A stretch of 23,700 nucleotides of DNA. Origin: JACIYW01 sp014359745 (GTDB lineage: Bacteria > Pseudomonadota > Alphaproteobacteria > Rhodobacterales > Rhodobacteraceae). A model generated the notes under the pieces. That model made no database searches, had not been told where the DNA came from, and was given only the letters and a program-made list of their open reading frames with translations. The position numbers and the translations under genes were made by a program. The stretch is taken from the NCBI GenBank assembly GCA_050433985.1, contig JBNPWE010000030.1, positions 1-23,700 of the forward strand, in the 5' to 3' direction. Shown here in pieces: positions 13,410 through 20,568 of the stretch (position 1 is the first letter of the stretch; every line of letters begins with the position of its first letter).

Positions 13410-14765
13410 TTATTTAAGGCCGGGCGTGCCATCGAATTTCTTGTCCAGCCCATCCCAGCAATCGATGTAATCATCCTGAAGCGGCGCCTCTTTGGCTGCG
13501 AATTCGGTCAGGTGCTGGGGAAAGCGGGTTTCGAACATGAAGGACATGGTATTGTCGAGCTTTTCGGGTTTGAGCGGTGTGTTCGATGCCCCCTCGAACG
13601 CCGGGCCATCGGGGCCGTGGGGCAGCATCATGTTGTGCAGGCTGACACCGCCCGGCATGAACCCCTGCGGTTTCGCGTCATACTGGCCATAGATGTTGCC
13701 CATCAGTTCCGACATGATGTTCTTGTGATACCACGGCGGGCGGAAGCTGTGTTCGGCCACCATCCAGCGTTCGCGGAACAGCACGAAATCGATGTTTGCC
13801 GTGCCCGGCTGGCCCGAGGGGGCGGTGAGCACCGTAAAGATCGACGGATCGGGGTGATCGAACAGGATCGCGCCGACCGGGGAATAGGTGCGCAGATCGT
13901 ATTTATATGCGGCATAGTTGCCGTGCCAGGCCACCACATCCAGCGGGCTGTGACCGATCCATGTCTCGTGGAACTGGCCGCACCATTTGACCACGACGCG
14001 GCTTTTAGCATCGCGATCCTCGAACGCCGCGACGGGTGACTTGAAATCGCGCGGGTTGGCCATGCAGTTGGCGCCAATCGGGCCCCTGCCCGGCAATTCG
14101 AATTTCTGGCCATAGTTTTCGCACACAAAGCCCCGGCAGGGCCCTTCCAGCACCTCGACCCGGTAGACAAGGCCGCGCGGCAGGATGGCGATTTCCTTGG
14201 GTTCCAGATCGATGACGCCAAGTTCCGTGCAGAACCGCAGCCGCCCCTCTTGCGGGACAACCAGCAATTCGCTGTCGGCGGAAAAGAAATATTCATCCTG
14301 CATCGACTGCGTGACCAGATAGATATGCGCGGCCATGCCCACCTGCGTGTTCACATCGCCCGCCGTGGTCATGGTGCGCATGCCGGTGATCCAGGTCAGC
14401 GCGCCCTCGCCCACCGGCACCGGATCCCAGCGGTACTGGCCCAGGCTGATCACGTCCGGGTCCACGTTCGGCGCGGATTTCCAATAGGGCACATCGATCT
14501 TGGTGAACCGCGACGTATGCTTGACCGAAGGGCGGATGCGATAGCACCAGGTGCGTTCAGGCCGGGTGGCGGTAAAGGCGGTGCCCGAAAGCTGTTCGGC
14601 GTAAAGGCCGTAGTTGCATTTCTGCGGGCTGTTCTGGCCCTGCGGCAGGGCATCGGGCAGTGCCTCTGTCTCGAAATCGTTGCCAAAGCCGGGCATGTAA
14701 CAGGCGTTCGGGCCGGTGCGCGTGTGGTCCTGAACCATGGTATGGGGGGCGGCGTGATCCTTCAT
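13410..14765 (-). CDS. hmgA: Homogentisate 1,2-dioxygenase
   Basis: This 451-residue Fe(II) dioxygenase opens homogentisate to maleylacetoacetate in tyrosine/phenylalanine breakdown. The cupin-type iron ligands are all there: His347 and Glu353 in PPWYHKNIMSELMG, and His383 in MLPHGPDGPAFE. Their spacing (6 and 30) is the same as His335/Glu341/His371 of the human enzyme. The N-terminal GFGNDFETEALPDALPQGQNSP block and the GRGPIGANCMANPRDF block are also typical. The length matches the family. The ATG at 14763-14765 has a strong AAGGAGAT site. As first gene of the cluster it is read from a promoter with a palindromic operator (14798-14827). No maleylacetoacetate isomerase gene follows, which is unusual. 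Confidence 0.98.
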   Translation of the reverse strand: MKDHAAPHTMVQDHTRTGPNACYMPGFGNDFETEALPDALPQGQNSPQKCNYGLYAEQLSGTAFTATRPERTWCYRIRPSVKHTSRFTKIDVPYWKSAPNVDPDVISLGQYRWDPVPVGEGALTWITGMRTMTTAGDVNTQVGMAAHIYLVTQSMQDEYFFSADSELLVVPQEGRLRFCTELGVIDLEPKEIAILPRGLVYRVEVLEGPCRGFVCENYGQKFELPGRGPIGANCMANPRDFKSPVAAFEDRDAKSRVVVKWCGQFHETWIGHSPLDVVAWHGNYAAYKYDLRTYSPVGAILFDHPDPSIFTVLTAPSGQPGTANIDFVLFRERWMVAEHSFRPPWYHKNIMSELMGNIYGQYDAKPQGFMPGGVSLHNMMLPHGPDGPAFEGASNTPLKPEKLDNTMSFMFETRFPQHLTEFAAKEAPLQDDYIDCWDGLDKKFDGTPGLK

Positions 14766-14797
14766 CTCGATCTCCTTGAGGCGAGTCGGGTGGGAAT

Positions 14798-14827
14798 CCT
14801 ATATCGTTGCGAATGCAACGATGTCAA
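14798..14827 (-). promoter_or_regulatory. Predicted sigma-70 promoter of the homogentisate cluster
   Basis: On the minus strand a perfect -35 box TTGACA (14822-14827) is followed 18 bases later by TATAGG (14798-14803), 33 bases upstream of the hmgA ATG. The spacer is almost completely occupied by a palindrome (see the operator entry), so bound regulator and RNA polymerase would exclude each other. Confidence 0.75.
14803..14822. promoter_or_regulatory. Palindromic operator in the hmgA promoter
   Basis: ATCGTTGC-GAAT-GCAACGAT is a perfect inverted repeat with 8-bp arms and a 4-bp spacer placed between the -35 and -10 boxes of hmgA. This layout is typical of repressor control, such as by MarR- or IclR-type regulators of homogentisate genes. 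No gene for such a regulator is adjacent, so the binding protein is unknown; by inference the inducer would be homogentisate or a related compound. Confidence 0.8.
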
Positions 14828-14890
14828 GTAAACTTGCCCGCGTGCGGCCCTTTAAGAAGGGGAGAACCGGGCGGCATATGAGAAAAAATT

Positions 14891-15586
14891 CTAAGCCCAG
14901 TCGCCGCGCGCGGCCTCGGCGGCGGCGCGTATCGCCTTGATATTTCGTGCATAAATATCCGGCTGATCCACCGATCCGCCGCTGAACACCGCCGACCCGG
15001 CCACCAGAACATCGGCCCCGGCGGCAGCGACCAGTGGCGCGGTTTCCACCGTCACGCCGCCGTCGATTTCTATATGAACGGGCCGGCCCCCGATGATGGC
15101 CCGCAAGCGGCGGACCTTTTCGATCTGCGAATGGATGAATTTCTGCCCGCCGAAACCGGGGTTCACCGTCATCACGCAGATCAGATCGACCATGTCGATC
15201 AGATGCTCGACGGCATCGGTCCCGGTGCCGGGGTTCAGGGCAAGACCGGCCTTTTTTCCTGCGCCACGAATGGCTTGCAGGGTGCGGTGAATGTGGGGTC
15301 CGGCCTCTATATGGGCGGTGATGATGTCGGCGCCCGCATTTGCGAAGGCCTCGATATAGGGATCGACGGGGGCGATCATCAGATGCACATCCATCACCCC
15401 TTTGACATGCGGGCGGATGGCGGCGCAGGTGGCGGGGCCAAAGGTGATGTTGGGCACGAAATGCCCGTCCATCACATCGACATGGATCCAATCGGCCCCT
15501 GCCCCTTCGACGGCGCGACATTCCGCGCCGAAATTCCCGAAATCGGAGGCGAGAATCGAGGGGGCGATGCGGATCGGGTGGGTCAT
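14891..15586 (-). CDS. rpe: Ribulose-phosphate 3-epimerase
   Basis: This 231-residue TIM-barrel enzyme interconverts ribulose 5-phosphate and xylulose 5-phosphate in the pentose phosphate pathway and Calvin cycle. Signature segments are APSILASDF (8-16), the metal-binding HVDVMDGHFVPN (His35, catalytic Asp37), MDVHLM with His68, NPGFGGQKF (142-150) and the second catalytic Asp175 in IEIDGG. The phosphate-binding end is AGSAVF. The ATG at 15584-15586 has an AAGGACAGG site; upstream in-frame codons are not supported by homology. It stands alone here, 125 bp upstream of hmgA on the same strand, and is divergent from the ParA gene. An AT-rich run follows the stop (minus strand AATTTTTTC) but without a close hairpin. 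Confidence 0.97.
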   Translation of the reverse strand: MTHPIRIAPSILASDFGNFGAECRAVEGAGADWIHVDVMDGHFVPNITFGPATCAAIRPHVKGVMDVHLMIAPVDPYIEAFANAGADIITAHIEAGPHIHRTLQAIRGAGKKAGLALNPGTGTDAVEHLIDMVDLICVMTVNPGFGGQKFIHSQIEKVRRLRAIIGGRPVHIEIDGGVTVETAPLVAAAGADVLVAGSAVFSGGSVDQPDIYARNIKAIRAAAEAARGDWA

Positions 15587-15780
15587 GGCCTGTCCTTGCA
15601 CTGTGCGCGACAGAGGTAAGGAGCGGGCGCGCAAATGTCCAGTCAGAACCCGGACCCTCCCGCGCAGCGCACAGCCAGGCAGACCACGGAAATTCCCAGG
15701 TCCCACTGCCGCCACCATGGCACCGGCTGGATTAATGCGCCAAAGCGGTTAGAGTGAACCAAACCGAAGGGAATACATCC

Positions 15781-16419
15781 ATGGCCGGACAGGTGATCAC
15801 CATCGCCCAGCAAAAGGGCGGATCGGGCAAGACCACGCTCGCGGTCAACCTGGCGATTGCGTTCCTGCGCAAGGGGCGGTCGGTGGCACTGCTGGATACC
15901 GATCCGCAGGGCAGCCTTGGCCGCTGGTTCATGGCCCGGCGTGAACGTCTGGGCGACCCAAAGGTCGAATTTTCCACCGCATCGGCCTGGGGCGTGTCAT
16001 ATGAGGTGGAAAAGCTGAAACGCGCCGTGGATCTGGTGATCATCGACACCCCGCCCAAGGCCGATGCCGATCTGCGCCCGGCGCTGCGCGAGGCCACGCA
16101 TGTGCTGATCCCCGTGGCGTCAAGCCATGTCGATCTGTGGGCGACCGAGGGCGTGCTGGATCTGGCGCGCCGCGAACACCGCCCTGCCAGCATCGTGTTG
16201 AACCGCGCCCGCCCCGGCACGCGCCTGGGGGCCGAGGTGACTGCGGCGGCACGGGCAATGGAGGCGGCGGTGACGGCGACGGTGCTTGGCAACCGGGTGA
16301 TCTTTGCCGAAACCCTGGGCGAAGGGTTCAGCGTGCTGGAAACCGCGCGTGGCCACAGCGCCGCCACAGAGGTCCGCGCCCTCGCCGATGAGGTGGCGGC
16401 GCTGCTTGGCCAGACCTGA
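15781..16419 (+). CDS. Orphan ParA/MinD-type P-loop ATPase
   Basis: The 212-residue protein has the deviant Walker A motif QQKGGSGKTT (10-19) with the signature lysine, LLDTDPQGSLGRW (37-49) as the A' region, and LVIIDTPPKADADLR (85-99) as Walker B. ParA ATPases dimerise on ATP and position DNA or protein cargo. No parB gene or parS-like repeat is next to it, and there is no N-terminal DNA-binding extension, so it belongs to the small orphan class that may place a protein cargo; the partner is unknown. The ATG at 15781 follows GAAGGGA; a GTG at 15754 is also in frame but less likely. It is divergent from rpe. The 170 bp after it (16420-16590) contain no gene. Confidence 0.9.
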   Translation: MAGQVITIAQQKGGSGKTTLAVNLAIAFLRKGRSVALLDTDPQGSLGRWFMARRERLGDPKVEFSTASAWGVSYEVEKLKRAVDLVIIDTPPKADADLRPALREATHVLIPVASSHVDLWATEGVLDLARREHRPASIVLNRARPGTRLGAEVTAAARAMEAAVTATVLGNRVIFAETLGEGFSVLETARGHSAATEVRALADEVAALLGQT

Positions 16420-16590
16420 CTACGCCGGTTTGCGCCGACACGGCTGGACCATCGCAAGGCGTGGCGCTACAGCGGTTCGGCTTTTCGTTGATGGGGCGCA
16501 ATTTCAAGGATACCGATCTGTGTAAAGGCAACTCGAAAGCTATGGAAAACCAGAACAATCACGCGCATCGCCAAACATACGGAGGAAGCA

Positions 16591-16908
16591 ATGCCGGAAA
16601 TCGATCAGAACTTTGGCGGTCAGACCGTCCTGACCACATTCGAAATGACGCCGGGCACCTGCCAGGACCTGCTGGATGAACTGCGCGCCGCCTATGCAGA
16701 TTTTATCCGGCATCAGCCCGGTTTTCTGGGTGCGGGCCTGCATGTGAACGACGCGCAGACCCGCATCGCCAATTATTCGCAATGGCGCCACCGCGAGGAT
16801 TTTCTGGCAATGCTGCGCACCGAGGAAATGCGCGCCCGCAACCGCCGCTTTGCCAGCCTGTGTTCGCGGTTCGAACCCGTGATGTACGAGGTCGCCGCCA
16901 CCTTCTGA
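16591..16908 (+). CDS. Antibiotic biosynthesis monooxygenase (ABM)-fold protein
   Basis: The 105-residue protein has the small ferredoxin-like ABM pattern: a first strand TVLTTFEMTPGTC, helix LLDELRAAYADFIRHQPGFLGAGLHV, NYSQWRHREDFLAML and a C-terminal FEPVMYEVA strand. Such proteins are usually dimers and may act as cofactor-free oxygenases or heme-degrading enzymes; nothing in the sequence fixes the substrate. The ATG has an excellent GGAGGA site 8 bases upstream. It precedes the GntR-family gene by 66 bp on the same strand. That gap contains the regulator's own promoter, so co-regulation is possible but not shown. Confidence 0.8.
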   Translation: MPEIDQNFGGQTVLTTFEMTPGTCQDLLDELRAAYADFIRHQPGFLGAGLHVNDAQTRIANYSQWRHREDFLAMLRTEEMRARNRRFASLCSRFEPVMYEVAATF

Positions 16909-16925
16909 AACCGCGCCAAAGACAA

Positions 16926-16963
16926 TTGTCATTGCCCGCCTCTGGTCATATCTTTTGACCAGA
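16926..16963 (+). promoter_or_regulatory. Promoter and operator of the gntR-type gene
   Basis: TTGTCA (16926-16931) and TATCTT (16949-16954) are spaced by 17 bases and lie just upstream of the regulator's ATG (16975). A perfect inverted repeat TCTGGTCA-N7-TGACCAGA (16941-16963) covers the -10 box; TGGTC/GACCA halves are typical of FCD-type GntR operators. A second short palindrome GACAATTGTC lies at 16921-16930 and overlaps the -35. The arrangement suggests autorepression. Confidence 0.65.
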
Positions 16964-16974
16964 GGGGGGCGGGC

Positions 16975-17742
16975 ATGCCATTCAAGAAGATAGACTCGGA
17001 AAAACTGGCCGACACCGTGGTGCGCCAGATCGAACTTTTGATCCTGCGCGGCATCCTGCGCCCCGGAGAGCGGCTGCCATCGGAACGCGAACTGAGCGAA
17101 CGGTTGGGCGTATCGCGCCCCAGCCTGCGCGACGCGGCGGCGGATTTGCAGGCGCGCGGCCTGCTGACAACCCGCGCGGGGGCGGGCATATTCGTGGCCG
17201 ACGTGCTGGGATCGGCGTTTTCACCCGCATTGGTGCGGCTGTTTGCCGATCACGACGAGGCGGTGTTCGACTATCTGTCGTTCCGCCGCGATCTGGAAGG
17301 CATGGCGGCCGCGCGTGCCGCGCAGATCGGATCGGATACCGACCTGAAGGTGGTGGGCGCGATCTTTGCCAAGATGGAAACCGCCCATGAAAAACGCAAC
17401 CCCGGAGACGAGGCGCGGCTGGATGCGGAATTTCACCTGTCGATCATCGAGGCCAGCCATAACGTGATCATGCTGCACATGATGCGGGCCATGTTCGACA
17501 TGCTGCGCGAGGGGGTGTTCTATAACCGCCAGATGATGTTCCGCCAGCGCACCACCCGCAGCCTGCTGCTGGATCAGCACCGCGCCATAAATCTGGCCAT
17601 ACAGGCGCGCGACCCGGACGCCGCGCGCGCCGCGGTCGAGGCGCATCTCGACTATGTCGAACAGGCGCTGAAAAACCTGCGCCGCGCCGAAAAGCACGAA
17701 GAAATCGCCCGGCAAAGGTTCGAACACGAACAATCGCGCTAA
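16975..17742 (+). CDS. GntR-family transcriptional regulator with FCD domain
   Basis: The 255-residue protein has an N-terminal winged helix (8-75: ADTVVRQIELLILRGILRPGERLPSERELSERLGVSRPSLRDA) and a C-terminal FCD ligand domain (about 93-235). The FCD metal-ligand residues are in place: Asp150 and His154 in RLDAEFHLSI, His202 in DQHRAI and His224 in AHLDYV. This FadR subgroup includes PdhR, LldR and GlcC, which sense small carboxylates; the exact effector cannot be read here. The ATG follows an AGAGGGGGG site, itself the arm of the operator palindrome, so the operator also sits over the start of the mRNA. Downstream lie the 80-bp repeat copy and the terminator of the opposite atp operon. Confidence 0.93.
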   Translation: MPFKKIDSEKLADTVVRQIELLILRGILRPGERLPSERELSERLGVSRPSLRDAAADLQARGLLTTRAGAGIFVADVLGSAFSPALVRLFADHDEAVFDYLSFRRDLEGMAAARAAQIGSDTDLKVVGAIFAKMETAHEKRNPGDEARLDAEFHLSIIEASHNVIMLHMMRAMFDMLREGVFYNRQMMFRQRTTRSLLLDQHRAINLAIQARDPDAARAAVEAHLDYVEQALKNLRRAEKHEEIARQRFEHEQSR

Positions 17743-17787
17743 CGCGCGTTGCGCTTGATCACGTCCGCACAAGAAACCGCTGTTGTG

Positions 17788-17870
17788 CTTCATCTTGGGA
17801 AAAATACTCATTTCCCGCCCCCGCCGCGCGCGCGCCGCTCAAGGCAATGAAGTCGCCTGACTGAAATCCG
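17788..17870 (-). repeat. Copy of the ~80-bp dispersed intergenic element
   Basis: From CTTCATCTTGGG-AAAAATACTC (17788-17809) to TGACTGAAATCCG (about 17854-17866) the segment aligns with 21148-21226. Shared blocks are CTTCATCTTGG, AAAAATACTCA, CGCGCC, TCAAG and TGACTGAAATCCG in the same order and spacing. It sits between gntR and atpF, whose genes converge. The feature holds no coding signal. Confidence 0.75.
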
Positions 17871-17879
17871 CGCCAAACG

Positions 17880-17905
17880 AAAAAACCCGGCCAGCGGCCG
17901 GGTTT
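17880..17905 (-). terminator. Intrinsic terminator of the atp F0 operon
   Basis: A perfect 10-bp stem (AAACCCGGCC / GGCCGGGTTT) with a 3-base loop lies 26 bases after the atpF stop. On the minus strand the stem runs directly into a T-tract (six T). This is a classic rho-independent terminator for the leftward operon. Confidence 0.88.
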
Positions 17906-17930
17906 CAGCGGGCTGTTGATCAGCGTCGGA

Positions 17931-18500
17931 TCAGTTCAGACGATTGCCGACATGATCAATCGCGTCGTCGATCAGGCGGTTGCCTTCGGCTTTGGTCATC
18001 TGGCTGGACAGAACCTGCCCCGCCGCCGCGATCGCAACGCTTACCGCACGGTCACGAATGGCCTGAACGGCCGATGCCTCTGCCGCCAGGATCTGATCCT
18101 CGGCCGATTGCAGGCGGCGTTTGGCGGATGCGGCGATATCGGCCTTGGCCTGTTCGGCGGCGGCCTGCGCCTCGTCGCGGGCGCGCGCCACGATGCGGTC
18201 GGCGCTGGCCTGCACATCCTTCTGGCGGCGTTCGTATTCGGCCAGGATCTTGTGCGCCTCGTCGCGCAGCGCGCGCGCTTCGTCAAGATCGGCGCGGATG
18301 CCATCGGCCCGTTTGTCAAGCAAACCGGAAATCATGCCCGGAACCTTGAAATAGACCAGAACGCCCAGAAACAGCAGGAAGGCCAGCGACACCACGAAGT
18401 TGGTATTGCCAAGCGAAAAGAACGGGCCAGAGGCCGCAGCCACCGGGGTGGCACCCAGGGCCGCAAGGCCGGTCAGGGACATTGTGCGCAGCGCAATCAT
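17931..18500 (-). CDS. atpF: ATP synthase F0 subunit b
   Basis: The ~189-residue subunit forms part of the peripheral stalk of the F1F0 ATP synthase. A short hydrophobic N-end (MIALRTMSLTGLAALGATPVAAAS) is followed by the usual GPFFSLGNTNFVVSLAFLLFLGVLVYFKVPGMI membrane segment and a long charged coiled coil (DKRADGIRADLDEARALRDEAHKILAEY onward). I place the start at 18498-18500, where the ATG overlaps the stop of the b' gene by 4 bp (ATGA). An ATG at 18510-18512, giving four more residues (MGES), is an alternative. The N-terminal stretch resembles a signal peptide, as in Rhodobacter homologues. It is the last gene of the operon, just before the terminator. Confidence 0.94.
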   Translation of the reverse strand: MIALRTMSLTGLAALGATPVAAASGPFFSLGNTNFVVSLAFLLFLGVLVYFKVPGMISGLLDKRADGIRADLDEARALRDEAHKILAEYERRQKDVQASADRIVARARDEAQAAAEQAKADIAASAKRRLQSAEDQILAAEASAVQAIRDRAVSVAIAAAGQVLSSQMTKAEGNRLIDDAIDHVGNRLN

Positions 18501-19018
18501 GCTTTCACCCATTCAGACACCGCCGCCTCTATCGCGGCGTTGTCGGCCTTGCCACCCAGCGATGCGACAATCGCGCCCGCCGTATCGCGCGCAACCTCGG
18601 CCACGGTTTGCATCGCGCCGTCACGGATTTCCGCTATGCGCTTTTCCGACTCGGTCGATTTGGCGGCAATCTCGGCATCGGCCCGCGCCAATGCCGCATC
18701 CAGTTCCACCTGAATTTCCGCCTTGGCCTTGGCAATGATGCGCCCTGCCTCGGCCCGCGCATCCGCAAGGGCCTGTTCATAGGCACGTTCCGCCTCGGCG
18801 GCCTTGAGTTTGAGTTCCTCGGCCGCGGCGATATCGTTGGTGATCGTCCCGCGCCGTTCCGCCAGAACCGACGCGATGCGCGGCAGGGCCGAACGTGACA
18901 GGATCAGATAAATCGCCACCAACGCCACAACAAGCCAGAAAATCTGGTTAGAAAAGGTCGATAAATCAAGCTGCGGCATGCCGACAGCTTTCTCGACGCC
19001 ATGTGTCTCTGTTGCCAT
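18497..19018 (-). CDS. atpG: ATP synthase F0 subunit b'
   Basis: The 173-residue protein has one membrane helix (FSNQIFWLVVALVAIYLILSRSALPRI) and a long coiled coil (RRGTITNDIAAAEELKLKAAEAERAYEQALADARAEAGRII). It pairs with subunit b in the stalk. A separate b' gene is a mark of alphaproteobacteria and phototrophs. The symbol varies between databases (atpG, atpX or atpF2). The ATG at 19016-19018 has a strong GAGGAGG site. Its N-terminal 15 residues (MATETHGVEKAVGMP) precede the helix. Confidence 0.94.
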   Translation of the reverse strand: MATETHGVEKAVGMPQLDLSTFSNQIFWLVVALVAIYLILSRSALPRIASVLAERRGTITNDIAAAEELKLKAAEAERAYEQALADARAEAGRIIAKAKAEIQVELDAALARADAEIAAKSTESEKRIAEIRDGAMQTVAEVARDTAGAIVASLGGKADNAAIEAAVSEWVKA

Positions 19019-19084
19019 CTCAACCTCCTCGCAACCCCGGTACCGAATGGCCGGTGAACGGCCATCCGGGCGACGGAAACGGGA

Positions 19085-19321
19085 TCAGACGGCGAACATC
19101 AGCAAAAGCGCAACGAGGAACGAAAAGATCCCCAGCGCTTCGGCAAAGGCAATGCCGATGAACAGCGTTGCCGTTTGCCCGGCCGCGGCCGACGGGTTGC
19201 GCAGCGCGCCGGCAAGGAAATTCCCTGCAACCGTACCCACGCCAACAGCCGCCCCGCCCATGCCCACAGAGGCAAGACCGGCGCCGATGTATTGACCCAT
19301 TTGTGCGATATCGCCTTCCAT
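19085..19321 (-). CDS. atpE: ATP synthase F0 subunit c
   Basis: This 78-residue proteolipid has two helices around the polar loop ARNP (R41-N42-P43 after LAGAL). The proton-carrying carboxylate is Glu61 in GIAFAEALGIFSF, so it is expected to be proton coupled. The ring of c subunits turns with proton flow. The ATG at 19319-19321 (MEGDIAQMG) is used with an AAGGAG site; a GTG one codon upstream is possible but less likely. Confidence 0.96.
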   Translation of the reverse strand: MEGDIAQMGQYIGAGLASVGMGGAAVGVGTVAGNFLAGALRNPSAAAGQTATLFIGIAFAEALGIFSFLVALLLMFAV

Positions 19322-19372
19322 CACGTTTCTCCTTGATTGGAATTGGATTAAGTTCTGATCCGACCGGTGCCG

Positions 19373-20125
19373 TCAGTGATGCGGATGAAGCGCATCCTTC
19401 AGATAGACGCAGGTCAGAATGGTAAAGACATAGGCCTGGATGAACGCCACCAGCACCTCCAGCCCGTAAACGGCGGTGATCGCCACCACGGGAATGACCG
19501 AAGCGGCCCCAAGCGCGCCGGCAAAGCCCGCGAAAACCTTGATCACCGCGTGACCCGCCATCATGTTGCCGGCCAGACGAATGGAATGGCTGACCGGGCG
19601 CACGAAATACGAGATCAGTTCGATCAGGGCAAGAACCGGGCGCAGCGCCAGCGGCGCAGAGGAAATCCAGAACAGCGACAGAAACTTCGCCCCATGCAGC
19701 ACGAAGCCCAGCACCGTGACCGAAAGAAACACTGCCATCGCCAGAATTCCCGTCACCGCGATATGCGAGGTGGTGGTAAAGGCCATGGGCAGCAGCCCCA
19801 GGAAATTCGCCAGCACGATGAACATGAACAGCGTCATGATATAGGGGAAATATTTCACCCCATCCTTGCCCGCCACATCCTCGACCATCTGATAGACAAA
19901 TCCATAGGCAAGTTCCGCGATCGACTGCACGCGCGTCGGAACGATGGCCCGCCCCCGCGTGCCGACCACCAGAAGTGCCGCAACCGCCAGCACCGTCAAC
20001 CCCATCCACAACGTCACATTGGTGGGCGTGTACCAACGCACCACGTCGCCGCCGAACAGCGGTGTGACGATGAACTGATCCATCGGGTGGATTGCAAAGC
20101 CGCCTTCTCCGCCTTCGGTCGCCAC
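19373..20125 (-). CDS. atpB: ATP synthase F0 subunit a (GTG start)
   Basis: This 250-residue membrane protein provides the proton half-channels. The essential arginine is Arg183 in SHSIRLAGNMMAGH, equivalent to Arg210 of E. coli; YGLEVLVAFIQAYVFTILTCVYL near the C-terminus is also typical. I count about six hydrophobic segments. The start is GTG at 20123-20125 with AAGGGGA upstream; the peptide then begins MATEGGEGGFAIHPMDQF, which fits Rhodobacter-type homologues. It lies 37 bp after atpI and 51 bp before atpE. Confidence 0.96.
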   Translation of the reverse strand: MATEGGEGGFAIHPMDQFIVTPLFGGDVVRWYTPTNVTLWMGLTVLAVAALLVVGTRGRAIVPTRVQSIAELAYGFVYQMVEDVAGKDGVKYFPYIMTLFMFIVLANFLGLLPMAFTTTSHIAVTGILAMAVFLSVTVLGFVLHGAKFLSLFWISSAPLALRPVLALIELISYFVRPVSHSIRLAGNMMAGHAVIKVFAGFAGALGAASVIPVVAITAVYGLEVLVAFIQAYVFTILTCVYLKDALHPHH

Positions 20126-20162
20126 GCCTGATCCCCTTTGCTTTGGTGCCTGACGCCGGGCG

Positions 20163-20513
20163 TCAGTCGTTATTGCCTGCCGGAACGTCCGGCGCCTTTT
20201 CTTCGGTCCCTTGCGCGGTTGCCTGGCCTGCGGTTTCCCGGGCGGTGCGCATCATCACACGCACCCCCGCCGCAAACCCCAGCAGCACGAACAGCACCAG
20301 AAACAGCGGCATGGTGCCAAAGACAGCATCCAGCCCGTATCCCATGCCGAACCCGATCCCAAGACCCGCCACCAGTTCGATCACCATGCGCCAGGCCATG
20401 TTTGCCTGGCTGTAGTGTTCTTCGACATGCGGCCGCGGGGCCTGGGCAGCCTTGACCCGGTTGATCCGCTCTTCAAGCTGCGAAAGGCGCCTTTGATGCG
20501 GATCTTCGGTCAC
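20163..20513 (-). CDS. atpI: AtpI family F0 assembly protein (GTG start)
   Basis: The 116-residue protein has a charged N-terminal helix (MTEDPHQRRLSQLEERINRVKAAQ) and two membrane helices (~41-61 AWRMVIELVAGLGIGFGMGYGLDAVFG and ~67-89 MPLFLVLFVLLGFAAGVRVMM). AtpI proteins are thought to assist c-ring assembly or magnesium supply and are not part of the finished enzyme. The start is GTG at 20511-20513 behind a G-rich site. It is the first gene of the F0 operon. Confidence 0.93.
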   Translation of the reverse strand: MTEDPHQRRLSQLEERINRVKAAQAPRPHVEEHYSQANMAWRMVIELVAGLGIGFGMGYGLDAVFGTMPLFLVLFVLLGFAAGVRVMMRTARETAGQATAQGTEEKAPDVPAGNND

Positions 20514-20539
20514 AAAGCCCCCGTCAAGAGAGTTGCCGG

Positions 20540-20568
20540 AACCTAGAAAGGTGGGGCGCGACTGTCAA
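20540..20568 (-). promoter_or_regulatory. Predicted promoter of the atp F0 operon
   Basis: On the minus strand TTGACA (20563-20568) and TAGGTT (20540-20545) are 17 bases apart, 27 bases upstream of the atpI start. The -35 is a perfect match; the -10 keeps the key T, A and final T. The atpI-arsR divergent gap (20514-20716) holds nothing else I can assign, apart from an AT-rich patch at about 20580-20625. Confidence 0.6.

Noticed and set aside
10951..13470. Very long plus-strand open frame (839 codons)
   Set aside because: It lies antisense to the MBL and fumarylacetoacetase genes, which have full family signatures on the minus strand; long antisense frames are expected in GC-rich DNA.
14866..14910. 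Possible terminator after rpe
   Set aside because: A 12-base palindrome (GCCGCGCGCGGC) and a T-run are both present on the minus strand, but they are separated by about 12 bases, so they do not form a standard intrinsic terminator.
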